Position numbers and translations under genes: made by a program
Part shown: positions 7,132 to 14,131 of the stretch, piece by piece
Position numbering within the stretch: the stretch's first letter is position 1
Layout: each line of letters opens with the position of its first letter
DNA from: JBCBJZ01 sp038522635
GTDB taxonomy: Bacteria > Pseudomonadota > Alphaproteobacteria > Rhizobiales > Hyphomicrobiaceae
Direction: 5' to 3'
DNA length: 21,839 nt
Assembly: GCA_038522635.1 (NCBI GenBank)
Contig: JBCBJZ010000053.1
Span: forward strand, 1-21,839
Notes under the pieces: model-generated
Databases searched by the model: none
The model's input: the letters and a program-made list of their open reading frames with translations, nothing else
What the model was told of the DNA's origin: nothing

Positions 7132-7181
7132 GATGCAGCATGGCCTGCGGACGTCCGGCGCGGAGATGCTTGATGGCCTGC
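7132..7181 (+). repeat. Imperfect 17-nt direct repeat in the rpmC-rpsQ spacer
   Basis: Bases 7132-7148 and 7165-7181 both follow GATGC-NNN-ATGGCCTGC; 14 of 17 positions are identical and the period is 33 nt. The second copy runs into a 10-bp palindrome, GCCTGCAGGC (7176-7185). Tandemly placed near-identical sites can be protein-binding sites, but this may also be a small local duplication. The rest of the 7124-7283 spacer shows nothing else clear. Confidence 0.45.
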
Positions 7182-7283
7182 AGGCAGGTGATGGCGCACG
7201 ACGACGTGTTGGCTCGTTAGCACTTGACGGATTAGAGGGCGTGGCGCTCGCAGCGTGAGCGGCCGCGACGAGGAGAAAGACGA

Positions 7284-7535
7284 ATGCCGAAGCGAATTTT
7301 GCAGGGTATTTGCGTGTCCGACGCGAACGACAAGACGATCGTCGTGCGGGTCGAGCGTCGCTTCACACACCCGCTGCTGAAAAAGACCGTGCGTCGGTCC
7401 AAGAAATACCAGGCGCATGATGAAGCCAACGAAGTGAAGAAGGGCGACACGGTGCGCATCATCGAGGGCAAACCGGTCTCGAAGAACAAGCGCTGGTACG
7501 TTTTCAAGGAAGAGCAGGCGGCCGCGGCAAGCTAG
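7284..7535 (+). CDS. rpsQ: 30S ribosomal protein S17
   Basis: S17 is an early-binding 16S rRNA protein with an OB fold in the 30S body. The product has 83 residues, usual length. Seen: MPKRILQGICVSDANDKTIV, VRVERRFTHPLLKKTVRRSKK and the KGDTVRIIEGKPVSKNKRW core, all standard. AGGAG (7271-7275) lies 8 nt before the ATG. The gene ends the S10 block; rplN follows after 70 nt without a recognisable terminator, so the spc genes may be co-transcribed. Confidence 0.98.
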   Translation: MPKRILQGICVSDANDKTIVVRVERRFTHPLLKKTVRRSKKYQAHDEANEVKKGDTVRIIEGKPVSKNKRWYVFKEEQAAAAS

Positions 7536-7552
7536 CGGCGTCTCACTGCAAG

Positions 7553-7581
7553 CGGGTCGCGCACACTGGGTACGCAACCCG
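7553..7581 (+). other. Hairpin in the rpsQ-rplN spacer
   Basis: CGGGT (7553-7557) pairs with ACCCG (7577-7581) and GCG (7559-7561) with CGC (7573-7575), with one C/A mismatch and an 11-nt loop. It lies at the S10/spc junction, 11 nt before the rplN Shine-Dalgarno AGAGGA. There is no T-tract, so it is not an obvious terminator. Confidence 0.4.
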
Positions 7582-7605
7582 TGAAGAACGTTAGAGGATG
7601 AAACG

Positions 7606-7974
7606 ATGATCCAGATGCAAACCAACTTGGACGTGGCCGATAATTCGGGCGCGCGCCGGGTGCAGTGCATCAAGGTGCTGGGCGGATCGAAGCGCCGCTT
7701 TGCTTCGATCGGTGACACCATTGTGGTGGCGGTGCAGGAGGCGATCCCGCGGGGTCGTGTGAAGAAGGGCCAGGTGCGCCGCGCCGTGGTGGTGCGCACC
7801 GCGTTTGGTGTGCGTCGCCCCGATGGCAGCTTGATCCGCTTTGACCGCAATGCGGCGGTGCTGGTGAACGATGCGGGCGAGCCGGTTGGCACACGCATCT
7901 TCGGCCCCGTCACCCGCGAGTTGCGCGCGAAGAACCAGATGAAAATCGTTTCGCTCGCGCCGGAGGTGCTGTGA
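7606..7974 (+). CDS. rplN: 50S ribosomal protein L14
   Basis: L14 is a highly conserved 23S rRNA-binding protein at the subunit interface. The product has 122 residues, exactly the family length. Seen: MIQMQTNLDVADNSGARRVQ, IKVLGGSKRRFASIGD, KGQVRRAVVVRTAFGVRRPD and the end PVTRELRAKNQMKIVSLAPE. AGAGGA (7593-7598) lies 7 nt before the ATG. It is the first spc gene. Its TGA stop overlaps the rplX start by one base. Confidence 0.99.
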   Translation: MIQMQTNLDVADNSGARRVQCIKVLGGSKRRFASIGDTIVVAVQEAIPRGRVKKGQVRRAVVVRTAFGVRRPDGSLIRFDRNAAVLVNDAGEPVGTRIFGPVTRELRAKNQMKIVSLAPEVL

Positions 7975-8309
7975 TGGCGCGCTTGAAGATCCGTCGCGGC
8001 GACCGCGTGGTCGTCTTGAGCGGCCGCGATAAGGGCAAGTCGGGCGAAGTGCTCAAGATGATCCCCGACGAGTCCCGCGTGGTGGTGCGCGGCATCAACA
8101 TGGCACGGCACCATCAAAAGCAGACTGCGCAGCAAGAGGGCGGCATCATCTCGCGCGAAGCCCCGATCCACATTTCGAACCTCGCCGTTGAGGACCCGAA
8201 GGACGGTAAGCCGACGCGCGTTGGGTTTCGCTTTGAAGAGGGCGTCAAGGTTCGCTTCGCAAAGCGCTCGGGCGAGATCATCCCGGAGGCCAAGCTGAAA
8301 AATGACTGA
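7974..8309 (+). CDS. rplX: 50S ribosomal protein L24
   Basis: L24 is an assembly-initiator protein of the 50S subunit near the tunnel exit. From the ATG at 7974 it has 111 residues beginning MARLKIRRGDRVVVLSGRDK, with a KOW motif (GDRVVVLSGRDKGKSGEV). An in-frame GTG at 7971 exists, but GGAGGT (7962-7967) is 6 nt from the ATG and only 3 nt from the GTG. Later motifs are GINMARHHQK, EGGIISREAPIHISNL and TRVGFRF. It overlaps rplE by 8 nt. Confidence 0.96.
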   Translation: MARLKIRRGDRVVVLSGRDKGKSGEVLKMIPDESRVVVRGINMARHHQKQTAQQEGGIISREAPIHISNLAVEDPKDGKPTRVGFRFEEGVKVRFAKRSGEIIPEAKLKND

Positions 8310-8886
8310 CACCAACCCAGGCGCCTACGTGCCGCGGATGAAGCTGCGCTACAACGATGCGATCCGCGCGCAGATGGCAGACGATTTCAAATACCCGAAC
8401 CCGATGCAGATCCCACGCCTTGAAAAGGTGGTGATCAACATGGGGATCGGCGAAGCTGTGGCCGATCGCAAGAAGGTCGAGAGCGCGGCAGGCGATCTGG
8501 CATTGATCGCCGGCCAAAAGCCGATCGTAACGCGGGCTCGCAAATCGATCGCGACCTTCAAGGTGCGTGAGGGTATGGCGCTCGGCGCGAAGGTCACCTT
8601 GCGTGGCAATCGGATGTACGAATTCATCGACCGTCTGATCACGATCGCCCTGCCGCGGGTGAAGGACTTTCGTGGGCTCAACCCGAAGAGTTTTGACGGG
8701 CGCGGAAACTTCGCGATGGGCCTAAAGGAGCACATCGTGTTCCCGGAGATCAATTACGACAAGGTCGATGAGATCTGGGGCATGGACATCATCGTGTGCA
8801 CCAGCGCCAAGACCGATGACGAAGCCCGTGCGCTGCTGCGCGCGTTCAACTTTCCATTCCCGCAGCCGCAAGGCGCGACCTCGTAA
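8302..8886 (+). CDS. rplE: 50S ribosomal protein L5
   Basis: L5 binds 5S rRNA in the central protuberance and contacts P-site tRNA. The product has 194 residues, a little longer than E. coli L5 (179) through N- and C-terminal extensions. Seen: IPRLEKVVINMGIGEA, GQKPIVTRARKSIATFKVRE, GMALGAKVTLRGNRMYEFID and GLKEHIVFPEINYDKVDEIWG. It starts inside the last codons of rplX. It shares its reading frame with the downstream rpsN: 20 stop-free codons lie between its TAA and the rpsN ATG. Confidence 0.98.
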   Translation: MTDTNPGAYVPRMKLRYNDAIRAQMADDFKYPNPMQIPRLEKVVINMGIGEAVADRKKVESAAGDLALIAGQKPIVTRARKSIATFKVREGMALGAKVTLRGNRMYEFIDRLITIALPRVKDFRGLNPKSFDGRGNFAMGLKEHIVFPEINYDKVDEIWGMDIIVCTSAKTDDEARALLRAFNFPFPQPQGATS

Positions 8887-8946
8887 ACGCTAAGGAGCAG
8901 GCATGCTCGTGGCGCACCGGCCAACGGGCATAGCGAAGAGCACGAT

Positions 8947-9252
8947 ATGGCGAAGAAAAGCGCGATCGAAAACAACAAGCGTAAGCGCAAGCTGCATGAC
9001 CAGTATGCGGAACGGCGCGCGGCCCTGCGAGCGATCTCAAAGGACCAAAGCAAATCGACGGAAGAGCGGTTTGCTGCACGCATGAAGCTTGCGCAACTGC
9101 CGCGCAACTCAGCAAAGGTGCGCATCCGGAACCGCTGCGAAGTCACCGGCCGTCCGCGCGGGTACTACCGCAAGCTGCACATGTGCCGTAACCAGCTGCG
9201 GGAACTGGCCTCCAAGGGCCTGATCCCGGGCATGGTCAAATCGAGCTGGTAG
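8947..9252 (+). CDS. rpsN: 30S ribosomal protein S14 (long, zinc-free form)
   Basis: S14 completes the 30S head with S3 and S10. The product has 101 residues: the long C-minus form, lacking the CxxC...CxxC zinc ribbon of the 61-residue form. Seen: MAKKSAIENNKRKRK, RRAALRAISKD, RCEVTGRPRGYYRK and ASKGLIPGMVKSSW at the end. The Shine-Dalgarno is GAAGAG (8935-8940), 6 nt before the ATG. A stronger AAGGAG at 8892-8897 precedes an out-of-frame ATG at 8903, described under findings. The rpsH Shine-Dalgarno overlaps the stop region. Confidence 0.97.
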   Translation: MAKKSAIENNKRKRKLHDQYAERRAALRAISKDQSKSTEERFAARMKLAQLPRNSAKVRIRNRCEVTGRPRGYYRKLHMCRNQLRELASKGLIPGMVKSSW

Positions 9253-9262
9253 GAGCCAATCA

Positions 9263-9661
9263 ATGTCGATGTCCGATCCGCTCGGTGATCTGCTGACCCG
9301 TATCCGCAACGCACAACTGCGCAAGCGCCCGAAGGTGGTGTCGCCGGCGTCCAACCTGCGCGCCAACGTGCTGGATGTGCTGGCTGAAGAGGGTTACATC
9401 CGCGGCTACGAACGCCAGGACGGTGCCGAAGGGCACTCGGAGCTGGTGATCGAGCTGAAGTACTATAACGGCCAACCGGCCATCAAAGAGATCAAGCGGG
9501 TCTCAAAGCCCGGCCGCCGCGTCTATTCGGGTGTGCGCGACATTCCGACCGTCGCGAACGGCCTTGGGGTGTCGATCCTGTCGACGCCGCAAGGCGTGAT
9601 GTCCGACAACAAGGCGCGCGACGTGAACGTCGGTGGCGAGGTGCTCTGCAGCGTCTTTTAA
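9263..9661 (+). CDS. rpsH: 30S ribosomal protein S8
   Basis: S8 binds the central domain of 16S rRNA; in E. coli it also represses spc translation. The product has 132 residues. Seen: DPLGDLLTRIRNAQLRK, GYIRGYERQD, IKRVSKPGRRVYSGVRDIP, and the closing VGGEVLCSVF with GVSILSTPQGVMSD before it, the S8 signature. AGGAG (9251-9255) is 7 nt from the first ATG, so that is preferred over the ATG two codons later. I cannot identify an S8-binding repressor site near rplE from sequence alone. Confidence 0.98.
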   Translation: MSMSDPLGDLLTRIRNAQLRKRPKVVSPASNLRANVLDVLAEEGYIRGYERQDGAEGHSELVIELKYYNGQPAIKEIKRVSKPGRRVYSGVRDIPTVANGLGVSILSTPQGVMSDNKARDVNVGGEVLCSVF

Positions 9662-9729
9662 TGTGGGCGCTGGCTGGCGCGACACGATGTGCTTACCGCG
9701 CTGAGCGCTTAACGATGAAGGTTTGAACC

Positions 9730-10269
9730 ATGTCACGGATTGGGAAGCGGCCCATCACGATCCCGTCGGGTGCGACGGTGACGGTGAGCGGTCAACAGAT
9801 CAAAGCCAAGGGCCCGAAGGGTGAACTTGCGGTCGACCTGCCCGAGCAGGTGACGATCGAGCAAGGCGATGGCCAACTCTCGATCAAGCCGCGCGATGAG
9901 AGCAAGACGGCGCGTTCCATGTGGGGGCTGTCGCGTACGCTCGCGAACAACATCGTGGTCGGCGTCACCGAAGGTTACGACAGGGTGCTGGAGATCCAGG
10001 GCGTTGGCTACCGCGCGGCCATGAAGGGCAAGGACCTCCAGCTCCAACTCGGGTTCTCGCACGAAGTGGTGCACAAAATCCCGCAGGGCATCACGGTTGC
10101 GGTATCCGGCGCCAAGCAGGAAATCATCACGGTGAGCGGCAACGATAAGCAGCAGGTCGGGCAAGTGGCAGCCGACATCCGCAGCTATCGTCCGCCGGAG
10201 CCGTACCAGGGTAAGGGCGTGCGCTATCGGGGTGAGTACATCCTGCGCAAGGAAGGCAAGAAGAAGTAG
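9730..10269 (+). CDS. rplF: 50S ribosomal protein L6
   Basis: L6 lies near the factor-binding site and sarcin-ricin loop. The product has 179 residues with two L6 repeats. Seen: MSRIGKRPITIPSGATV at the N-terminus, VSGQQIKAKGPKGEL, GYDRVLEIQGVGYRA, and the C-terminal signature RPPEPYQGKGVRYRGE with YILRKEGKKK. The Shine-Dalgarno is short (AAGG, 9718-9721), 8 nt before the ATG. The 68-nt gap after rpsH has no gene. rplR starts 10 nt after the stop. Confidence 0.98.
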   Translation: MSRIGKRPITIPSGATVTVSGQQIKAKGPKGELAVDLPEQVTIEQGDGQLSIKPRDESKTARSMWGLSRTLANNIVVGVTEGYDRVLEIQGVGYRAAMKGKDLQLQLGFSHEVVHKIPQGITVAVSGAKQEIITVSGNDKQQVGQVAADIRSYRPPEPYQGKGVRYRGEYILRKEGKKK

Positions 10270-10279
10270 GGCAACCACG

Positions 10280-10639
10280 ATGGCTCAGTTGAAAGGTTTC
10301 GCCAAACGGCGCGCGCGCGTGCGGCGCAAGTTGAAGGCGAACAATCCGGGACATCCGCGTTTGTCGGTGCACCGGTCTTCGAAAAACATCTACGCGCAGG
10401 TGATCGACGACGTGAAGGGCACAACGCTCGCCGCGGCTTCGACGCTCGATAAGGACCTCAAGGGCGGCCTGAAGACCGGCGCCGACCAGGCGGCCGCGGC
10501 CGCCGTGGGCAAGCTGGTCGCCGAGCGCGCGAAGGGTGCCGGTGTCGAGCGTGTGGTGTTTGACCGTGGTGGGTTTATCTTCCACGGCCGGGTGAAGGCG
10601 TTGGCGGATGCCGCGCGCGAAGCCGGGTTGCAGTTTTAG
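10280..10639 (+). CDS. rplR: 50S ribosomal protein L18
   Basis: L18 delivers 5S rRNA to the 50S subunit together with L5. From the ATG at 10280 it has 119 residues: MAQLKGFAKRRARVRRKLKA, then PRLSVHRSSKNIYAQVIDD, LAAASTLDKDLKG, GVERVVFDRGGFIFHGRVKA and ADAAREAGLQF. An in-frame GTG at 10232 would run back into rplF and adds non-homologous residues, so it is rejected. AGGG (10268-10271), overlapping the rplF stop, is a weak ribosome-binding site. A 120-nt gap precedes the chosen rpsE start. Confidence 0.97.
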   Translation: MAQLKGFAKRRARVRRKLKANNPGHPRLSVHRSSKNIYAQVIDDVKGTTLAAASTLDKDLKGGLKTGADQAAAAAVGKLVAERAKGAGVERVVFDRGGFIFHGRVKALADAAREAGLQF

Positions 10640-10759
10640 GCGTGGTTGAGGCTGGCGGCTTCGCAAGCGATGCGATGGCCAGCGACAAGAACCGCGAGAT
10701 GGATGGCGATGGCGCGCAAACTGTTGCGCGACCGTGGCGAGAACGAAGGGCTAGACAGC

Positions 10760-11347
10760 GTGGCACGTAACCCGAGAGAGCGCGGCGGACGCGACCGTGA
10801 CGATCGCGACAACGAATTCGCCGACAAGTTGGTGCACATCAACCGCGTGGCCAAGGTGGTCAAGGGCGGTCGCCGCTTCGGCTTTGCCGCGCTGGTTGTC
10901 GTGGGCGACCAGAAGGGGCGCGTTGGCTTCGGGCACGGTAAAGCGCGCGAAGTCCCCGAGGCGATCCGGAAGGCCACCGAAAGTGCGCGCCGCACGATGC
11001 TGCGGGTGCCACTGCGCGATGCGCGCACACTGCACCACGACACCAAGGGGCGCCATGGCGCGGGCCGGGTGGTGCTGCGTTCTGCGCCCGCCGGTACCGG
11101 CATCATCGCGGGTGGTCCGATGCGCGCGGTGTTCGAGATGCTGGGCGTGCAGGACGTTGTGGCGAAGTCGCTCGGGTCATCGAACCCCTACAACATGGTG
11201 CGCGCGACGTTCGATGCCCTGAAAGAGCAGGAAAACCCGCGCGCCGTGGCCGCTCGCCGCGGCATGAAAGTGTCCGACATCGTGGCCCGTCGCCGCGATG
11301 GCTCGGCGGCGAGCGAAGCGCAAGGCGACGAGGCAGGCGCTGCTTAA
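10760..11347 (+). CDS. rpsE: 30S ribosomal protein S5
   Basis: S5 lines the mRNA entry channel and affects decoding fidelity; spectinomycin resistance maps to its N-terminal loop. I start it at GTG 10760, giving 195 residues that begin ARNPRERGGRDRDDRDNEF, like other alphaproteobacterial S5. AAGGG (10746-10750) is 9 nt upstream. In-frame ATGs at 10670, 10703 and 10709 would add unlike sequence. Seen: INRVAKVVKGGRRFGFAA, GRVGFGHGKAREVPEAI, GTGIIAGGPMRAVFE and KSLGSSNPYNMVRATF. The C-terminal tail is Ala/Glu-rich. The family is certain; the start less so. Confidence 0.93.
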   Translation: MARNPRERGGRDRDDRDNEFADKLVHINRVAKVVKGGRRFGFAALVVVGDQKGRVGFGHGKAREVPEAIRKATESARRTMLRVPLRDARTLHHDTKGRHGAGRVVLRSAPAGTGIIAGGPMRAVFEMLGVQDVVAKSLGSSNPYNMVRATFDALKEQENPRAVAARRGMKVSDIVARRRDGSAASEAQGDEAGAA

Positions 11348-11433
11348 AGATTGCCTTTGGCGCATGCGGATCGGCGGTCTTAGGGCCGCGGGCTTATCGC
11401 AGATGACGCGCCCATTGAGCTGGATGAGAAGAG

Positions 11434-11631
11434 ATGGCAGACACCAAGAAAACGGTCACGGTTGAGCAGATCGGCTCGCCGATCCGGCGCCCGCAGATCC
11501 AGCGGCAAACGCTGATCGGGCTCGGGCTCAACAAGATGCACCGCCGCCGCACGCTGGAAGACACGCCGTCCGTGCGCGGCATGATCAATAAGATCCCGCA
11601 CCTGGTGCGCGTGGTCGACGACGAAAACTAA
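11434..11631 (+). CDS. rpmD: 50S ribosomal protein L30
   Basis: L30 is a small 23S rRNA-binding protein of the short bacterial type. The product has 65 residues. Seen: KKTVTVEQIGSPIRRPQIQR, LIGLGLNKMHRRRTLED and VRGMINKIPHLVRVVD, the full L30 pattern. GGATGAG (11422-11428) is the best ribosome-binding site before the ATG. It stands 86 nt after rpsE and 106 nt before rplO, in normal spc order. Confidence 0.97.
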   Translation: MADTKKTVTVEQIGSPIRRPQIQRQTLIGLGLNKMHRRRTLEDTPSVRGMINKIPHLVRVVDDEN

Positions 11632-11670
11632 GCGCGCAAGCGCCGCGCGCAGCTGCGAAGTTTGGCGTAC

Positions 11671-11715
11671 CGATCGCGGGGGCGCCAGGGTAGCGGCGCG
11701 CGGCTGGCGCGATCG
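11671..11715 (+). other. Two-helix hairpin in the rpmD-rplO spacer
   Basis: CGATCG (11671-11676) pairs with CGATCG (11710-11715), and CGCCAG (11683-11688) pairs with CTGGCG (11704-11709), so the two helices stack directly on the 3' side. A 6-nt bulge (CGGGGG) lies on the 5' side and the loop is 15 nt. The structure ends 8 nt before the strong rplO Shine-Dalgarno AGAGGAG (11724-11730). Confidence 0.45.
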
Positions 11716-11737
11716 ACGTTGCAAGAGGAGCGGGCCC

Positions 11738-12265
11738 ATGCGGCTTAACGAATTGAAAGACAAGCCGGGCGCCAACAAGAAGAAGGTGCGTGTCGGCCGC
11801 GGTATCGGGTCGGGCGTCGGCAAGACCGGCGGCCGCGGCGTCAAGGGTCAAAAGTCGCGCTCAGGCGTCGCAATCCACGCGTTTGAAGGTGGACAGATGC
11901 CGCTGTACCGGCGGCTGCCGAAGCGCGGGTTTACGTCGCGCAACCGCAAAGACTGGAACGAGGTCAACCTCGGTCGCCTGCAACAGGCCATCGATGCGGG
12001 CAAGTTCGTCGCTGGCGATAAGGTGGATGCCGCCAAGCTGGTTGAAGCCGGCGTGATCCGTCGCGCGCTGGATGGTGTGCGCGTGCTCGGCGAGGGTGAG
12101 CTCAAAGCGGGCCTGCATCTGACCGTGAACCATGTGACGGCCACGGCCAAGGCGGCGATCGAGAAAGCCGGTGGGTCGGTGACGCTGATCGAGGTCAAAG
12201 TGCTGGAAGCCGACGTCGCAAAGCGCGAGAAAACTGCTGCGAAGAAGGCTGCCGCGAAGAAATAG
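11738..12265 (+). CDS. rplO: 50S ribosomal protein L15
   Basis: L15 is a late-assembly 50S protein whose N-terminal extension threads through 23S rRNA. The product has 175 residues, longer than E. coli L15 (144). Seen: MRLNELKDKPGANKKKVRVG, GRGIGSGVGKTGGRGVKGQK, SRSGVAIHAFEGGQMPLYRR, PKRGFT and the globular C-terminal half. The last roughly 20 residues are a Lys/Ala-rich tail (AKREKTAAKKAAAKK). AGAGGAG is 7 nt upstream. A large 438-nt gap before secY follows, which is unusual in spc operons. Confidence 0.98.
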   Translation: MRLNELKDKPGANKKKVRVGRGIGSGVGKTGGRGVKGQKSRSGVAIHAFEGGQMPLYRRLPKRGFTSRNRKDWNEVNLGRLQQAIDAGKFVAGDKVDAAKLVEAGVIRRALDGVRVLGEGELKAGLHLTVNHVTATAKAAIEKAGGSVTLIEVKVLEADVAKREKTAAKKAAAKK

Positions 12266-12703
12266 GCACGTGACCGCAAGTCTGGCAGTTGCTGCGCGTA
12301 GGAGCGGTCGCGCGTGGGTGCGGTGGGCTGATCGCCCGGGGGCACGGTGCCTGTTCCGCGTGTTTCATTTGAAAGCGCCGCCGTGAGCGCCTATTTTGCG
12401 AGCAAGCGTGAGCGTTTCTAGCTTGGCTCACGGGCATCGGGTGCTGAAAGACAGAGCGCTTCACAGGCGCACCGGTTCAACGCGCCGAGACGTTCTTTGT
12501 GGCCCGTCTGTTGTACCGTCGACCGGAGGCGCACACGGGATCGAAACGGCACAGGGCGACGCGTGATGCGGCGCTTATCAGGTCTGCCAAAGGGTCTGCC
12601 GGCTTCACGATGGAGCCACGCGAGGCCCACACATGCTTTGCCGTTCATGCTTCGCCGGCTGTAAATGACGGTCGGCTTATGAACTTGAGGAGACGAGGGC
12701 GCA
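12266..12703 (+). other. 438-nt gene-free spacer between rplO and secY
   Basis: No credible gene lies here. The spacer contains a GGCAC-G-GTGCC hairpin or palindrome (12342-12352), a candidate promoter (12369-12397), a short direct repeat GGTCTGCC at 12581-12588 and 12593-12600, and a possible CCGT-TCAT/ATGA-CGG stem close to secY. An open frame at 12499-12849 runs into secY out of frame and shows no family match that I recognise. The length and content suggest a separate promoter and long leader for secY-adk. Confidence 0.6.
12369..12397 (+). promoter_or_regulatory. Candidate sigma-70 promoter upstream of secY
   Basis: TTGAAA (12369-12374) matches the -35 consensus at 5 of 6 bases. After exactly 17 nt comes TATTTT (12392-12397), matching the -10 at 4 of 6. 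It stands in one of the few AT-rich patches of the spacer, about 300 nt before the secY start. It is the best promoter-like pair I found in the window, but unproven. Confidence 0.4.
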
Positions 12704-14122
12704 ATGGCCTCAGCAGCCGAACAACTGGCCGCCAACCTGAACTTCGGCGCGTTTGCCAAAGCGGAAGAGCTGAAAAAGCGGATTTGGTTCACGCTTGCAG
12801 CCCTGCTCGTTTACCGCGTGGGGACGTACATCCCCTTGCCGGGTATTGACCCTCTCGCCTACCAGGCGACGTTTTCGCAGAACGCGGGCGGCCTGCTCGG
12901 CCAACTCAACCTGTTTTCCGGCGGTGCCGTGGAGCGCATGGCGATCTTCGCGCTCAACATCATGCCGTACATCTCCGCCTCGATCATCATGCAGCTGATG
13001 ACGAGCGTGAACAAAAAGCTCGAACAGCTCAAGAAAGAGGGCGAAGCGGGCCGTAAGCAGATCAACCAATACACGCGCTATCTGACGGTGGCGCTGGCGG
13101 CGGCCCAGGCCTACGGCGTGGCGGTCATCCTTGAGGGGTCGCAGAACTCGATCGACGGACGCGTGGTCAACGTGGTGGTCGATCCGGGTTGGTTCTTCCG
13201 CGCCTCGACCGTGATCACGCTGGTCGGCGGCACGATGTTCCTGATGTGGCTTGGCGAACAGATCACCGCACGCGGCGTCGGTAACGGCATCTCGCTGATC
13301 ATTTTTGCCGGCATTGTCGCTGGCATGCCCGGGGCGATCTATCAGATCCTGGAATCGAGCCGCTCCGGCAACCTGAACTTCGGCTGGGTGATTGCGCTGG
13401 CTGTGATGGCCTTGGCGGTGACGGCGTTTATCGTCTTCATCGAGCGAGCGCAAAGACGCTTGTTGATCCAGTATCCCAAACGCCAGACGGGCAATCGGGT
13501 CACCCAGGGTGAATCCTCTCACCTGCCGTTGAAGCTGAACTCCGCCGGCGTGATCCCGCCGATCTTCGCTTCGTCACTGCTTTTGTTGCCGGTGACGGCG
13601 GGGCAGGTCTTCGCGCAATCGGGCATCGGCTGGCTTGAAGCGATGAACGCGGCGCTCGGGCGCGGGCAGCCGCTTTACCTGATCACGTTCGCGGCGCTGA
13701 TCATCTTCTTCGCGTTCTTCTACACAGCGCTGGTGTTCAACCCGCAGGAAACGGCCGACAATCTGCGTAAATACGGCGGCTTCATTCCGGGCATCCGGCC
13801 AGGCGCCAAGACGGCTGAGCACATCGACTACGTGTTGACGCGGATCACCACGGTGGGGGCCATATACCTCGCGCTGGTCTGTCTGCTACCGGAGTTCTTA
13901 ACGGGGTACGCGGGCATACCCTTCTACTTCGGGGGGACCTCGCTGCTGATTGCGGTGAGCGTGACCATGGATACGGTCGCGCAAGTCCAAAGCCACCTCT
14001 TGGCGCATCAGTACGAAGGGCTCATCAAGAAGTCTAACCTGCGCGGCGGCGCACGGGGCGCTACAAAACCTGCGAAGGCCCGAGGCATGTCGCGGGTCGG
14101 GGGTTCGAAAAAGGGCAGGTAA
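12704..14122 (+). CDS. secY: Preprotein translocase subunit SecY
   Basis: SecY is the inner-membrane protein-conducting channel, working with SecE, SecG and SecA. The product has 472 residues with about ten hydrophobic segments, starting near residues 28-45, 76-97 and 123-143 and ending near 405-425. Seen: RVGTYIPLPGIDP in the plug region, IMPYISASIIMQL in TM2, GEQITARGVGNGISLIIF, ERAQRRLLIQYPKRQ in the large cytosolic loop, LKLNSAGVIPPIFASS in TM7 and NLRKYGGFIPGIRPG in the SecA/ribosome-contact loop. The tail after residue 440 is long and basic. GAGGAG (12687-12692) is 11 nt upstream. adk follows after 9 nt. Confidence 0.98.
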   Translation: MASAAEQLAANLNFGAFAKAEELKKRIWFTLAALLVYRVGTYIPLPGIDPLAYQATFSQNAGGLLGQLNLFSGGAVERMAIFALNIMPYISASIIMQLMTSVNKKLEQLKKEGEAGRKQINQYTRYLTVALAAAQAYGVAVILEGSQNSIDGRVVNVVVDPGWFFRASTVITLVGGTMFLMWLGEQITARGVGNGISLIIFAGIVAGMPGAIYQILESSRSGNLNFGWVIALAVMALAVTAFIVFIERAQRRLLIQYPKRQTGNRVTQGESSHLPLKLNSAGVIPPIFASSLLLLPVTAGQVFAQSGIGWLEAMNAALGRGQPLYLITFAALIIFFAFFYTALVFNPQETADNLRKYGGFIPGIRPGAKTAEHIDYVLTRITTVGAIYLALVCLLPEFLTGYAGIPFYFGGTSLLIAVSVTMDTVAQVQSHLLAHQYEGLIKKSNLRGGARGATKPAKARGMSRVGGSKKGR

Positions 14123-14131
14123 CGGGCCGCG

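Noticed and set aside
8947..9252. Possible zinc-ribbon S14
   Set aside because: The protein has 101 residues and lacks the paired CxxC motifs, so it is the ordinary long form.
10646..10759. N-terminal extension of S5 from earlier in-frame starts
   Set aside because: The added residues do not match S5; GTG 10760 with AAGGG at 9 nt gives the family's N-terminus.
12499..12849. 116-codon open frame in the rplO-secY spacer
   Set aside because: Runs out of frame into secY, has no recognised family and no Shine-Dalgarno sequence that stands out.
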